From positions 1-64,000 of the forward strand of contig JAHBTJ010000020.1 of the NCBI GenBank assembly GCA_019638595.1: 64,000 nucleotides of DNA. The letters run 5' to 3'. Source of the stretch: Chitinophagaceae bacterium (GTDB lineage Bacteria > Bacteroidota > Bacteroidia > Chitinophagales > Chitinophagaceae). Under the pieces are notes generated by a model. The model did not search any database. It was not told the DNA's origin and saw only the letters and a program-made list of their open reading frames with translations. The position numbers and the translations under genes are program-made. Of this stretch, positions 41,941 through 52,665 are shown in pieces (the stretch's first letter is position 1; each line of letters opens with the position of its first letter).

Positions 41941-44900
41941 ATGCAAAAGTTTAAAAATGTATTCCTGTTGATGATGCTCTTTCTGCTGGCCGGTAGCACT
42001 ACGCTACTATTTGCTCAGCAAACGCGCATCATAACAGGAATTGTCAAAGACGACAAAGGAAATCCACTTGCGGGGGCAACGGTTTCTTTAAAGGGTGCAA
42101 CAACTTCGGTTGTTACAAATGATAATGGGCAATATAGTATTCCGGTTTCTGGAAGAAACGCTGTGTTGATAATAAGTTCCGTTGGATTTGCTGAGAAAGA
42201 AGTTGCTGTTGGTAACAATAACCAATTAAACGTAGATTTATCGACTTTAGGTTCAGAAATGAGTGAGGTGGTTGTTACTGCATTAGGAATTAAACGGTCG
42301 CCCCGATCTCTGGGATACGCAGCTCAGAAAGTTGACGGAAAGGATTTAACATTAGCTCAGGCTCCTACAATAGCACAAGGATTGATGGGAAAGGTTTCTG
42401 GTTTGAATATCAGTCAGGCCTCCGGTGGGGTAGAAGGCGGCTCCTCAAGGCTTGTTATCAGGGGAAATACAAATTTGACTGGTGATAACCGTGCATTAAT
42501 TGTGGTGGATGGAGTTCCCATTAATAATAGCCCTTTAAATGGAAGCTCATTGGGAACAAAGCTAAATGAAGACGTTGCAACTTATAATGACTGGGGAACC
42601 GGATTAAATTTTATTAACTCAGAAGATATTGAAAGCATTACTGTATTAAAAGGCCCTGCTGCCTCAGCTTTGTACGGTAACAGGGGTGCCAATGGAGTAA
42701 TATTAGTAACTAGGAAAAAAGGAGTTAAGAAAAAAGGACTTGGTATTGATTACTCATTCAACGATCGCTTTAGCTCGGTATATAATGACTTTTTTAATTT
42801 TCAGAATGACTACGGCGCCGGCTTTGTTTCTTCATTATGGACGGGAGATAATAACAAAAGGTTTAATGTAAACGACAATGGGCAACGCATTCAAACACCT
42901 ATCTATGGCCCTGATCAGATGGGAGTTCATACTAAGGGTGCACATGGCATGTTGCCTTATGACAATCCAACTGTGGCATGGCCCTTTATTTCATTTCCCG
43001 GTGCTTTATCGTGGGGACCAAAATTTGATGGACAACCTATGTTATGGTATGATGGCGTACAAAGACCATACAGTGCTCACCCTGACGCATGGAAAGTGTT
43101 CTTTCCAAACGGGTTTACCAGTCAGCACAATGTTTCTGTATCAAGCGGAGGGGAAATAGGAACTTTCCGGCTTGCCTACACAAGAGAGGACAACAAAGCA
43201 AATGTTATTAATAGTAACTACGCTTCAAATATTCTTACTTTAGGCTCCACTATCAATATCAGTCCTAAGCTTACTGCTGATATCTCTGCCAGCTATTTAA
43301 GTTATAAAAGACTAAATACACCACCAGTAGGAAATACTTATTTGCAGGGAATGTTTTATGCTGCTCCCCGCGATTACGATCCTTATGTAGATCTTGCGAA
43401 CACATATAAAACAGACGGCTCATTAAATGATGTGACTAATTCCAGTAACTTTCCGGCAGGTTCTCCTGCTTATCCTTTCAACGGCAATAGTTATTTGCAA
43501 AATGCATTCTGGTATATCAATCAAAACAACACACAGCTAAATCGTAAAAATTTTATCGGAAGTGTAAAGTTAACGGCTATGCCTACGTCCTGGCTTACTT
43601 TAACCGGGCAGGCGGGTATTGACAACAGTAATGATCGTATAGAAACGCGGAACTACCCACGGGATCCTCAGGGAATTACAGGTGGTAGATTTGGGGTGCG
43701 TAACGACAGGAACAATACGCTTAACGTTCTGGGTATGGCCCGGTTTTACAAGGATAACGTAGCCGATAAAGATATTAACATAAGCTTTACTGCAGGAGGC
43801 GAATCTGTTACTGTTAAAAATTATGCAAACAGTTTGGCTACGAGAGGAAACTTCATTAATCCTTTTCTTTTCAATCTGAAAAATGGCAGTGAGCCTGTGA
43901 ACATAAATGACGATATAGTTGATTTGCCGTTTGCATATAAAATAAACTCAATGATCGGCATCTTTGATGTTTCGTACAAAAATTATTTGTTTTTGCAGGT
44001 AACCGGACGTAACGACTGGACTTCGACTTTAAATTCACCATACAATTCGTTTTTCTATCCTGCCGTGAGCCTGGCGTATGTATTTACAGATGGTATTAGC
44101 AGTTTAAAAGGATCGGCTCCCTGGCTTAGCTATGGTAAGGTTGCTTTATCTTATGCAGGCAGAGGTAGTGGTACCGACCCATATGCAACAAATGCGATAA
44201 TCGATGGTGTTGCATATAACGGTACGGTTGCTCAGTCATTCCAGAACATTCTTACTGACCCTCGTATTAAGCCTCAAAGAACAAAACAATATGAGGCAAC
44301 ACTTAATTTAGGATTATTTAACAATAAGCTTAATATCGAGTTAACCGGCTATGCAGGAAATGCTTCTCCACAAATTGTTGAAACCGCGCTTCCCATTTCA
44401 TCGGGTGTAACTTCTATAAGGATCAACGATGCAAAGTTAGCCAGCAAAGGGTTTGAGTTTTTTATCAATGCAAATCCGGTTTCAACAAAAAACTTTTCAT
44501 GGAATATTACTGTTAATGGTACACGGGCAACCAATAAGTTGATCTCTCTTTCCGGGGTAGATAGTGTACTTACAATCGGAAGTGTTTACGGTTCGAGCGG
44601 AGCATTACAGAAAGTACGGGTTGGAGATAACTATGGAACCATTTATGGTAAAGATTTCACTTATCATCAAAATGGACAGCGCATTGTAAGGCAGGCAATC
44701 GGTGGCGACGGCCAGGTGATGAAATATACTACGCCTGACGGCCAGGAACATATTGCTGCTACAGAATGGGTATTAACTCCCAATGAAGTGCCAATTGGTA
44801 ATTCAATCCCAAAGCTTACAGGGGGTATTGCTAATACGTTGCGTTATAAAAGTTTCTCCCTGTATTTTCTTACCGATTTCAAATGGGGCGGCGATACATG

Positions 44901-45393
44901 GTTTGGATCTTATAGCTCAGCTATGGGAAATGGGTTGAGAGAGGAAACTGTAAAAGAGCGTAATGGTGGCGGTTTGCCATACGTCTATCCTGATGGAACA
45001 ACAGGCAATGTTGGAATGATTATGGAAGGTGTATATGCAGATGGTAAACCTAATGATGTGGTAGTGCCAGCTACCTGGTACTATGGTATTTCATATGCAT
45101 CATGGAACCATTTGGGTGTACCTCGCTCTTTGTCGGTGTTTGAAAATTCCTGGATGAAATTAAGAGAGGTAAATCTTACTTATCAATTCCCAGCATCAGT
45201 AGTTCGGAAAACACATATATTTCAAAATCTGAGTTTGTCTGTGATAGGAAGAGATTTGTTTTACATCTTTACCACTATACCCAAAGGGCTCAATCCTGAA
45301 GGCGTAAATGGTATTGGTAACGTTCAGGGACTTGAAAACTCCTCTATGCCCAACTTCCGTTCATTTGGATTTTCTGTAAGGGCTTCGTTTTAA
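41941..45393 (+). CDS. SusC-like TonB-dependent outer-membrane receptor 2
   Basis: The 1150-aa protein has a signal peptide ending LLFAQ, a carboxypeptidase-regulatory-like domain (RIITGIVKDDKGNPLAGAT), TonB box EVVVTALGI, plug (MGKVSGLNIS, LKGPAASALYGNRGANGVILVT) and barrel ending VRASF. The STN domain is absent. It is a paralogue of receptor 1 but clearly diverged, suggesting another ligand. It is coupled to SusD2, 18 nt downstream. Confidence 0.95.
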   Translation: MQKFKNVFLLMMLFLLAGSTTLLFAQQTRIITGIVKDDKGNPLAGATVSLKGATTSVVTNDNGQYSIPVSGRNAVLIISSVGFAEKEVAVGNNNQLNVDLSTLGSEMSEVVVTALGIKRSPRSLGYAAQKVDGKDLTLAQAPTIAQGLMGKVSGLNISQASGGVEGGSSRLVIRGNTNLTGDNRALIVVDGVPINNSPLNGSSLGTKLNEDVATYNDWGTGLNFINSEDIESITVLKGPAASALYGNRGANGVILVTRKKGVKKKGLGIDYSFNDRFSSVYNDFFNFQNDYGAGFVSSLWTGDNNKRFNVNDNGQRIQTPIYGPDQMGVHTKGAHGMLPYDNPTVAWPFISFPGALSWGPKFDGQPMLWYDGVQRPYSAHPDAWKVFFPNGFTSQHNVSVSSGGEIGTFRLAYTREDNKANVINSNYASNILTLGSTINISPKLTADISASYLSYKRLNTPPVGNTYLQGMFYAAPRDYDPYVDLANTYKTDGSLNDVTNSSNFPAGSPAYPFNGNSYLQNAFWYINQNNTQLNRKNFIGSVKLTAMPTSWLTLTGQAGIDNSNDRIETRNYPRDPQGITGGRFGVRNDRNNTLNVLGMARFYKDNVADKDINISFTAGGESVTVKNYANSLATRGNFINPFLFNLKNGSEPVNINDDIVDLPFAYKINSMIGIFDVSYKNYLFLQVTGRNDWTSTLNSPYNSFFYPAVSLAYVFTDGISSLKGSAPWLSYGKVALSYAGRGSGTDPYATNAIIDGVAYNGTVAQSFQNILTDPRIKPQRTKQYEATLNLGLFNNKLNIELTGYAGNASPQIVETALPISSGVTSIRINDAKLASKGFEFFINANPVSTKNFSWNITVNGTRATNKLISLSGVDSVLTIGSVYGSSGALQKVRVGDNYGTIYGKDFTYHQNGQRIVRQAIGGDGQVMKYTTPDGQEHIAATEWVLTPNEVPIGNSIPKLTGGIANTLRYKSFSLYFLTDFKWGGDTWFGSYSSAMGNGLREETVKERNGGGLPYVYPDGTTGNVGMIMEGVYADGKPNDVVVPATWYYGISYASWNHLGVPRSLSVFENSWMKLREVNLTYQFPASVVRKTHIFQNLSLSVIGRDLFYIFTTIPKGLNPEGVNGIGNVQGLENSSMPNFRSFGFSVRASF

Positions 45394-45411
45394 CCAGAAA
45401 AATTAATTAAG

Positions 45412-47004
45412 ATGAAACTAAGATTTAATTATATAGTAATCCTCGCTTTGAGTACGCTCTTTTCGTGCACAAAGGGATTTGAAGAAATGAATGAAACGCC
45501 TGATAAGCCTAGTATATCTACTTTGACTATTCCCGGTTTATTTAATGGAATAGCAAAAGATATTACTAATGGAAATGACGCGTTGAATATTTACCTGTTA
45601 CTTGATCTTACTAATCAGCAGGCCGTACAAAATGAAGTTACCAGTACAGCTATATACAATGCGGGTTTATGGAATTCATATTACCCGATTTTGTTTGATT
45701 ACAAAAAACTACAGGGGTTGATCGAAAACAGCCCGGCAAAAGCTGAATACAGCAATGTTAAATATATGGCGGACATTTTGATGGCTTCCAAAACTTTACA
45801 AATGCTGGATTTTTACGGAAATATACCCTATAGTCAGGCAGGTATGGCAGACAACACTGAATCTCGTAGGCCTGCATATGACAACCAGGTTGATATCTTC
45901 AAGAGCGTTTTGGCTGAACTCAAGGCTGCCGCAGATGGCATTAAAATTGGTGATGCTACTCAAATCAGTATAGGAAATTCTGATTCTTTCTTAAAGAATG
46001 ATTTTGCAGCCTGGATTCGCTTCGCAAATTCACTTCGCTTAAGGTACGCAGTTCGTTTGTACGAAAAAGAACAGGCGCTTGCTACTGAAATTATAACAGA
46101 TATCATAGGTGGAAATAAACCGCTGCCGGCTAATCAGGATCTTGCGGCTTTGGAAAAAAACAATTTTGGCTTTTGGCCAGGCAAAGTAGCGCCGGTTGTT
46201 AATACCGACAGATTGTGGAGTAGTTTCGCTGAAAACTCTATTTCTAAGATTCGTATGAGTAGCAATGTTTGGGCGCAAATGTCCAGCGACAATGATACTG
46301 ATGGTTCCGGAATTTTTGATCCCCGCACCAAGGTTTGGTTCATGACAAACAATGCTGATTTGTGGGTGCCACAACCTCAGAATCACTCGGTGATTGATGG
46401 AGGTGACCCATATCCTGGTGATGGCGCTCGCCCTGCAATAGGAGCGGATGCTGATAATAAGTATGCTTCGTTTAATGTTAACCTGCTGTTTAACGGTAGG
46501 CAGAATTATCCTTATTTGATTATATCAGAAGCCGACGTGTATTTCTTGAAAGCTGAGATATATCAGCGGGGACTGGGTGTATCGAAAGATATTGCTGCTG
46601 CTAAAACCGCTTACGAAGCAGGTATTAAGTCATCTATTGATTTTTGGTACGCAATGTCGTGGATCACAAATCTGCCTGTTAAGCCTACTCCTGCAGAAAT
46701 CACCACATTCCTGAATGTTCCTTCCGTGGCATATAACGGGGCAAATGATGCGGATGCATTAACAAAGATTGCTACTCAGGCATGGCTTACCACCATATGG
46801 AACCCGATGGAAGGATGGGCTCTTGTTAGAAGGACAGGGTTAACTCCTAAAGATCCAACTTACACTCCATTGGTTAAGCCTAATAAAATTCCTTACCCTG
46901 CAGATGAAGAGTTGAATAACAGGGCAAATTGGCTAACTGCTTTGGGTGGCACAGCTTTGACGCTGGACCAGCAGGCGCAAATAAAAGTATACTGGATGCC
47001 ATAA
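45412..47004 (+). CDS. SusD/RagB-family surface glycan-binding lipoprotein 2
   Basis: The 530-aa lipoprotein has signal MKLRFNYIVILALSTLFSC (lipobox LFSC) followed by TKGFEEMNETPDKPS. Typical SusD helices include VKYMADILMASKTLQMLDFYGNIPYSQA, a conserved region that reads 'D..GdiPys.a'. The C-terminus is WALVRRTGLTPK. It is the partner of SusC2. A strong terminator follows. Confidence 0.93.
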   Translation: MKLRFNYIVILALSTLFSCTKGFEEMNETPDKPSISTLTIPGLFNGIAKDITNGNDALNIYLLLDLTNQQAVQNEVTSTAIYNAGLWNSYYPILFDYKKLQGLIENSPAKAEYSNVKYMADILMASKTLQMLDFYGNIPYSQAGMADNTESRRPAYDNQVDIFKSVLAELKAAADGIKIGDATQISIGNSDSFLKNDFAAWIRFANSLRLRYAVRLYEKEQALATEIITDIIGGNKPLPANQDLAALEKNNFGFWPGKVAPVVNTDRLWSSFAENSISKIRMSSNVWAQMSSDNDTDGSGIFDPRTKVWFMTNNADLWVPQPQNHSVIDGGDPYPGDGARPAIGADADNKYASFNVNLLFNGRQNYPYLIISEADVYFLKAEIYQRGLGVSKDIAAAKTAYEAGIKSSIDFWYAMSWITNLPVKPTPAEITTFLNVPSVAYNGANDADALTKIATQAWLTTIWNPMEGWALVRRTGLTPKDPTYTPLVKPNKIPYPADEELNNRANWLTALGGTALTLDQQAQIKVYWMP

Positions 47005-47023
47005 TAATTTTAAAAACTGAAAG

Positions 47024-47058
47024 AGGAGCTGTTTCATTATGAAATCAGCTCCTTTTTT
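47024..47058 (+). terminator. Rho-independent terminator after SusCD pair 2
   Basis: AGGAGCTG (47024-47031) pairs with CAGCTCCT (47046-47053). Inner TTTCA/TGAAA pairing extends the stem with a one-base bulge, and TTTTTT follows. This is a strong terminator and separates susCD2 from the glycosylasparaginase gene. Confidence 0.88.
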
Positions 47059-47133
47059 AATTATTCTTGAAGTAAATTATCATTTAATTTCGAGCAATAT
47101 AAAATCGTTGAAAAGTTTAAAAACAATCCGATA

Positions 47134-48156
47134 ATGTCAACCCGTAGAAAATTTTTGCAGGCTTCTGTTTTGGGATCAGCAGCTATTTTAACCGATGAAA
47201 AAGTATTGGCAGGAACAGGTAAAAGAAAAAATACTATAGACCAACCTGTGGTAGTTTCCACCTGGGATTTCGGTAAAACAGCCAATATCGCCGCCTGGGA
47301 GATATTGAATAAAAAAGGCAGGGCGGTAGACGCGGTGGAAGCAGGAGTAAGAGTGCCTGAAGCCGATCCTGACAATCAAACCATTGGATATGGCGGTATG
47401 CCCGACAGGGATGGCTACGTAACCCTCGACGCCTGTATCATGGATGAGTTTTATAACTGCGGATCGGTAATGGCATTACAACATATTGTTCATCCGATAT
47501 CTGTTGCGCGGCTGGTAATGGAAAAAACACCGCATATAGTATTGGCAGGCGATGGCGCTTTGCAGTTTGCCCTGGCCAATGGGTTTAAAAAAGAAAACCT
47601 GCTGACCCCCGAAAGCGAAAAAGCATGGAAAGAATGGCTGAAGGAAGCGAAGTATGAGCCGGAAATAAATATCGAAAACAGGTTGTACGATAAAGACAAA
47701 GATCCCATGCCCGGCGGACCGGATAACCATGATACCATAGGCATGCTGGCCATGGACGCAAAGGGAAATTTAGGCGGCGCCTGTACTACCAGCGGCATGG
47801 CATTTAAAATGCATGGCCGGGTAGGCGATTCGCCAATCATTGGAGCGGGCTTATATGTAGACAATGAAATTGGCGCCGCTACTTCATCGGGGGTGGGAGA
47901 AGAAGTAATACGCATTGTTGGTTCGCACCTGGTAGTAGAGTTAATGAGGCAGGGGTATAAGCCCGAAGCTGCCTGTAAGGAAGCAGTACAACGCATTATA
48001 AAACGCAGTCCCGAAAAATCGAAAAAAATACAGGTAGGTTTTGTGGCCCTGAACAAAAAAGGAGAATATGGAGCATATGCCCTGCAAAAGGGCTTCAGCT
48101 ATTCCGTAAGAAGCAATGCGGTAGAAAAAGTATTCCGGTCGAAAAGCATTTATTGA
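47134..48156 (+). CDS. Glycosylasparaginase (N4-(beta-N-acetylglucosaminyl)-L-asparaginase) family
   Basis: The 340-aa N-terminal-nucleophile hydrolase is made as a precursor and cleaves itself before Thr201 in HDTIGMLAMD, freeing the catalytic Thr. TTSG and GEEVIRIVGSHLVVELM match the family. It splits the bond between GlcNAc and Asn, the last step in N-glycan breakdown. The leader STRRKFLQASVLGSAAIL carries a Tat-like RR motif, suggesting export of the folded protein. Placement between SusCD pairs supports use of Asn-linked glycans. Isoaspartyl peptidase is a less likely alternative. Confidence 0.88.
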   Translation: MSTRRKFLQASVLGSAAILTDEKVLAGTGKRKNTIDQPVVVSTWDFGKTANIAAWEILNKKGRAVDAVEAGVRVPEADPDNQTIGYGGMPDRDGYVTLDACIMDEFYNCGSVMALQHIVHPISVARLVMEKTPHIVLAGDGALQFALANGFKKENLLTPESEKAWKEWLKEAKYEPEINIENRLYDKDKDPMPGGPDNHDTIGMLAMDAKGNLGGACTTSGMAFKMHGRVGDSPIIGAGLYVDNEIGAATSSGVGEEVIRIVGSHLVVELMRQGYKPEAACKEAVQRIIKRSPEKSKKIQVGFVALNKKGEYGAYALQKGFSYSVRSNAVEKVFRSKSIY

Positions 48157-48161
48157 TAAGG

Positions 48162-48222
48162 CTGTCGGCTATCAGCTATGAGCTATCGGCTATGGCTACA
48201 CCTTCTCCCTTAAATCTCAGCA
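48162..48222. repeat. Heptad island
   Basis: Words GCTGTCG, GCTATCA, GCTATGA, GCTATCG, GCTATGG, CTACACC, TTCTCCC, TTAAATC fill the 69-nt gap between glycosylasparaginase and cutC. GCTATGA-type words are shared with the islands at 33628 and 60775. Confidence 0.7.
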
Positions 48223-48225
48223 ACC

Positions 48226-48972
48226 ATGTCTCAGTCATTTGCATTAGAAGTATGTTCCTTTAATATCCAGTCCTGCATTATTGCTGAAAGAGCCGGCGCT
48301 ATAAGAGTGGAGCTTTGCGATAACCCGGTAGAAGGCGGTACAACCCCGGGCTATGGCGCCATCAAAAAAGTGCGCGAAAAGATTTCTATCCGGTTGTATC
48401 CTATCATCAGGCCCCGGTCGGGTAACTATTATTACGATGACGAGGATTTTTCAATCCTGGAAGAAGATATCCGCATTTGCAAAGAGCTGGGTTGCGATGG
48501 TATATCGGTGGGAGTTCAAACCATAACCGGGCACATTGACACAGAACGTTTTAAAAGGATCGTTGAATGGGCATATCCTATGGGGGTAACCTGTAACCGC
48601 GCTTTCGACGCTACTCCTGATCCGTTCCGGGCGTTGGAAGATATTATTGATGCCGGTTGTGAAAGGGTGCTCACTTCGGGCCAGGCGGGCGCCGCACCCG
48701 ATGCGGGAATGCTGCTTGGCAAACTGGTGCAACAGGCAAACGGCAGGATCAGCATTATGCCCGGCGCCGGGGTTCGGTCAGCCAATCTTACAAAGCTCAT
48801 CCGGGAAAGCGGCGCATACGAATACCACACTTCCGCCCGCAAAATAATTCCCGATCCCATGACTTTTCAAAACCTGCAGGTAACCGATAAGGGAAGCCTG
48901 TACCTGGCAGATGAAGAGGAGCTAAAAGCAATAGTGGATATAATGAGGCAACAGGAGGTTGGTAGTTTATAG
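48226..48972 (+). CDS. cutC: CutC-family copper homeostasis protein
   Basis: The 248-aa TIM-barrel-like protein starts FALEVCSFNIQSCIIAERAGA, followed by RVELCDNPVEGGTTPGYG and ITFHRAFD-like CNRAFDATPDP. VLTSGQAGAA and the final PGAGVRSANL are also family signatures. CutC was linked to copper tolerance, though the mechanism is disputed. Why it lies inside a glycan locus is unclear; it may be coincidental. Its stop is directly followed by a short heptad stretch. Confidence 0.9.
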   Translation: MSQSFALEVCSFNIQSCIIAERAGAIRVELCDNPVEGGTTPGYGAIKKVREKISIRLYPIIRPRSGNYYYDDEDFSILEEDIRICKELGCDGISVGVQTITGHIDTERFKRIVEWAYPMGVTCNRAFDATPDPFRALEDIIDAGCERVLTSGQAGAAPDAGMLLGKLVQQANGRISIMPGAGVRSANLTKLIRESGAYEYHTSARKIIPDPMTFQNLQVTDKGSLYLADEEELKAIVDIMRQQEVGSL

Positions 48973-49316
48973 TTTGTGGTTTGTAGGGGATGTGTGTGTA
49001 AAGCTACCAGGTGGGTTTTGTTGTATTTTCCTCTTTTTAATGTGTTCGAGCAGCATTTTGCTATATAAATTACTCTGATAAGATAAAGAAATCCAGGCGT
49101 AACTTATTACCTTTTTGGTGATACGTTTATCCTTTTTTATCCTTTTTTAAGATACTTTTTGTTTTTTTGAAAAAAGATATGTTACTTTAACATTTGAAAA
49201 ACAATTTATTAATTTTATTTTAACCTGGATTGATGAGATAAAAGGCTGAATATGAAAGGATTTGTATATAAGCTCATCTTTCTTGTTAATAATTAAAACT
49301 CTAAAAACTAACAGCG
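48973..49316. other. AT-rich leader before susC3
   Basis: No gene. A short heptad stretch (AGTTTAT, AGTTTGT, GGTTTGT, AGG) starts at 48965 and is followed by T-tracts (TTTTTTATCCTTTTTTAAG at 49134-) and AT-rich DNA. A promoter for susC3 is expected here, but no box fits the consensus exactly. Confidence 0.45.
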
Positions 49317-52300
49317 ATGAAGAAATCAGCGAATCGTTATTTGCTTATGGCAATGCTGTTTCTATGCAGCACGTTTGCTTTAGGGCAGGCGCAAAAAACA
49401 GTCTCTGGTATTGTATTGGATGCCACTGGAAAAGGTATACCTGGTGTAACTATTACAGAAAAAGGAACTAAGAATGTTGGAGCAACCTCGGACGAAAATG
49501 GTCAGTTTTCCATTACCGTTTCAGGATCTAATCCTATACTGGTGTTCAGTTCCGTTGGATTTGTTGCCAAGGAAGTAACTGTAGGAACAGATACTGAAGT
49601 GGCAGTAGAGCTTGTTCCGGCAGACAACGCTTTAACAGAGGTTGTAGTTACTGCAATGGGTATTAAAAAAGAACAGCGTAAGCTGGGATATGCCGTTTCT
49701 ACAGTTTCTTCAAAAGATATTCTTTTAACTGCTCCCACTAACTTTGCTTCCGCCTTATACGGAAGAGCACCCGGAGTAAGTATTAATACAAATCCCGGAG
49801 GGGCAACCAGCGCAGTAAGTGTAGGTATACGGGGTATGAATTCAATCAGTTTTGCCCGCCAGCCTTTGATGGTAGTAGATGGTGTGGTTACCCGTAATGG
49901 CGAGGCAAATAATGACGGTTTCTGGAGCTCGCCCCGTATTAATGGCAATGGTTTGCTCGACATTAACCCAGAAAATATTGAGAATGTAACGATATTAAAA
50001 GGCGCCGCTGCATCGGCTTTGTATGGTTCAGACGCAGCGAATGGCGTTATTGTAATTACAACGAAAAATGGAAAAAGCCGGAAAGGGCTTGGAGTTGATG
50101 TTAACTCTTCGTACATAAAAGAGTCTGTTGCTGTTGTTCCGGAACTGCAAAATGAATATGGGCCCGGATATGACAGGGGAACAAATATGGGAAGTTTTGG
50201 CTCCACAGATGAGGGTTGGCTTAAAACAACAGTCAACGGGCAAGAAGTTGAATATCCAATTTTCAGGTCATACGGCCAATTTGGACCCAAGTTCGATGGC
50301 CGCCAGGTTTACTGGTGGGATGGGCAGATGCGTCCTTATGTGGCACAGCCTAATTACTGGAAATCTTTTTACAGAGATGGAATGAGTGCTGTTCAGAATG
50401 TTGCCGTAAGCAATGCTTCTGATAAGCTGAACTACAGGCTTTCATATACAAGAAACGACTATAGGGGTATTCAGATTGGTGGTAAACAGGAAAAAAATAC
50501 ATTTAACTTAAATAGTACATACAAGCTTACACCTAAGTTTACTACCGATCTTGTAATAAGCTATATTAATGAAAGAGTACACAACCGCCCTTATCAAATT
50601 GACAGGCTTACAAACAACTACGGTGGGTTCTTAAGTGCAGCAGAGCGTATGGATGTTATTTTCGATAAGTACAGAACAACCAAGGGATACAAATATGTAC
50701 CGTATAACGATACCTCTAAAGATCCTGAAGAAGCGCTTAAATATAACATTCGTGGTTACGATTTCCTGGATTTTTTGTGGAATCAGCTTGAGAATAATTT
50801 TGATGAAACCACTAACAGGCTGCTGGCTTCAGCAACCGTTAACTATGATATAGTAAAGAATCTGCATTTCAGAGGTAGGGTGGGTACCGATTATACCGGG
50901 TATTTTGCTGAAACAAAAAATAAGTCTGCCTATCCTCTTGCATTTGGTGAAAGCGGGTATTATGGAACCAACTTTAACAGGTATAATTTTACATATGGCG
51001 ATGTTTTGCTTACTTACAGTAACCAGTTAACAGGCAAGCTGAAACTGAACGTATCAGCAGGTTACCAGGCAAGAAAGGAAGAATATCGCTATTCCAGTCA
51101 GGGAACCCGGGATGGTTTAACGCAGGAAAACTGGTTTAGCTTTAATGCTTCCAAAACCACTCCCACATCAGGTTCATCAAACAGGAGCTACCTGGTAAAA
51201 GATGGTTTATTTGGCATAGTTGGCTTTGAGTTTAACAACTTCTTGTTTGTTGAGGGAACCTTGAGGCGTGAAAGAACTTCTACCTTATACCCCGGTAACA
51301 ATACCTTTTATTATCCTGCCGTGAGCGGCTCCTTTGAGCTCAGCAATGCATTTAATCTTCCACAGTTTGTTTCTTACAGCAAATTAAGGGCATCATGGGG
51401 TATTGTGGGTAACCCGGCGCCGGCCTATGTAGCCAATACTATTTATAATGCCGGAAGTGTAAATGGCGTGGCAACGCTTTATCCCGGAAATCCATACGGA
51501 AACAACAATTTGAAGAATGAGCAAAAAACAGAAGTAGAGATTGGCTGGGAAACCAAATTGTTCAATAACCGTTTTGGATTTGATATCTCCTACTACAACA
51601 ATAAAATATCAGACCAGATATTGAGCCTTACTGTTCCTGCAACTACCGGCTCTACAGGCATACTTGTGAATGTCGGATCTCTTAGAAACTACGGCGTAGA
51701 GGTAGGGGTTAACGGCACACCTGTAAAAGGGAGATTTTTTCAGTGGGATACCAGGCTGAATCTTGGATTTAACCGTAATAAAGTTCTTTCATTGATGGAA
51801 GGACTGGAAAGAATTACAAGCTCGAACCTTGATAACGGATCATTGCTAATTGTTTCGGAAATTGGTAAACAGGCAGGAGATATAATAGGATATAAACGCC
51901 GTACCAATGCCAGTGGTGAATATATAATTAATGGTGATGGTTATTATGATATCAATTTCGATGATCAGGTTAAAATGGGTAATATTCAGTCAAAAGTAGT
52001 AGGCGGATTAACAAATACATTCACCTATAAAAACTTTTCACTTAATTTTTTGGTTGATTTTCGCTGGGGCGGACAGGTTATTTCTCAGGCCTTGTTATAC
52101 GGAACAGGATCAGGAATGTATACAAACTCATTGTTTGGCAGGGATAAGGAACACGGTGGAATACCTTACTATGTAGATGGCAGTGGTGCATTTGTAAAAG
52201 CAGCAGATAATGCCACTTCGGGCCCTAACGGAGAAAAACTGTATTACGATGGAATGATTTTAAAAGGAATGAAACAGAGTGATGGAAAAGAAAATGATGT

Positions 52301-52643
52301 TATTATAGATGCGCCTAATTTTTACCTGAATACGTATGGCTGGGGCTCATGGCCTGGTTCCGGTTCTTACAGCACTTATGAAGGGGCTGTATTTGATAAC
52401 AATTTTATTAAGCTGCGCGAAGTTGCATTAAATTATTCTTTACCGGTAAAAGCAATTGAAAAAATAAAATTGCAAAATGTAACTATATCTATTTACGGCA
52501 GAAATCTATTTTATTTCTATAAATCACTGCCTTATCTTGATCCGGAGGAAAGTATAGGTACAAATGCTTATTCGCAGGCTTTTGCAGGTGGAGCTACTGC
52601 TGCTGCACGTTCAATAGGAGCAAGTCTTAGAATATCATTTTAA
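49317..52643 (+). CDS. SusC-like TonB-dependent outer-membrane receptor 3
   Basis: The 1108-aa protein has a signal peptide (MKKSANRYLLMAMLFLCSTF), regulatory-like domain (KTVSGIVLDATGKGIPGVT), TonB box EVVVTAMGI, plug (LYGRAPGVSINTNPGG, LKGAAASALYGSDAANGVIVIT) and barrel ending LRISF. No STN domain. The third member of this set, coupled to SusD3 22 nt downstream. Ligand unknown. Confidence 0.95.
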   Translation: MKKSANRYLLMAMLFLCSTFALGQAQKTVSGIVLDATGKGIPGVTITEKGTKNVGATSDENGQFSITVSGSNPILVFSSVGFVAKEVTVGTDTEVAVELVPADNALTEVVVTAMGIKKEQRKLGYAVSTVSSKDILLTAPTNFASALYGRAPGVSINTNPGGATSAVSVGIRGMNSISFARQPLMVVDGVVTRNGEANNDGFWSSPRINGNGLLDINPENIENVTILKGAAASALYGSDAANGVIVITTKNGKSRKGLGVDVNSSYIKESVAVVPELQNEYGPGYDRGTNMGSFGSTDEGWLKTTVNGQEVEYPIFRSYGQFGPKFDGRQVYWWDGQMRPYVAQPNYWKSFYRDGMSAVQNVAVSNASDKLNYRLSYTRNDYRGIQIGGKQEKNTFNLNSTYKLTPKFTTDLVISYINERVHNRPYQIDRLTNNYGGFLSAAERMDVIFDKYRTTKGYKYVPYNDTSKDPEEALKYNIRGYDFLDFLWNQLENNFDETTNRLLASATVNYDIVKNLHFRGRVGTDYTGYFAETKNKSAYPLAFGESGYYGTNFNRYNFTYGDVLLTYSNQLTGKLKLNVSAGYQARKEEYRYSSQGTRDGLTQENWFSFNASKTTPTSGSSNRSYLVKDGLFGIVGFEFNNFLFVEGTLRRERTSTLYPGNNTFYYPAVSGSFELSNAFNLPQFVSYSKLRASWGIVGNPAPAYVANTIYNAGSVNGVATLYPGNPYGNNNLKNEQKTEVEIGWETKLFNNRFGFDISYYNNKISDQILSLTVPATTGSTGILVNVGSLRNYGVEVGVNGTPVKGRFFQWDTRLNLGFNRNKVLSLMEGLERITSSNLDNGSLLIVSEIGKQAGDIIGYKRRTNASGEYIINGDGYYDINFDDQVKMGNIQSKVVGGLTNTFTYKNFSLNFLVDFRWGGQVISQALLYGTGSGMYTNSLFGRDKEHGGIPYYVDGSGAFVKAADNATSGPNGEKLYYDGMILKGMKQSDGKENDVIIDAPNFYLNTYGWGSWPGSGSYSTYEGAVFDNNFIKLREVALNYSLPVKAIEKIKLQNVTISIYGRNLFYFYKSLPYLDPEESIGTNAYSQAFAGGATAAARSIGASLRISF

Positions 52644-52665
52644 TTATCACTTCAATCTTAGAAAA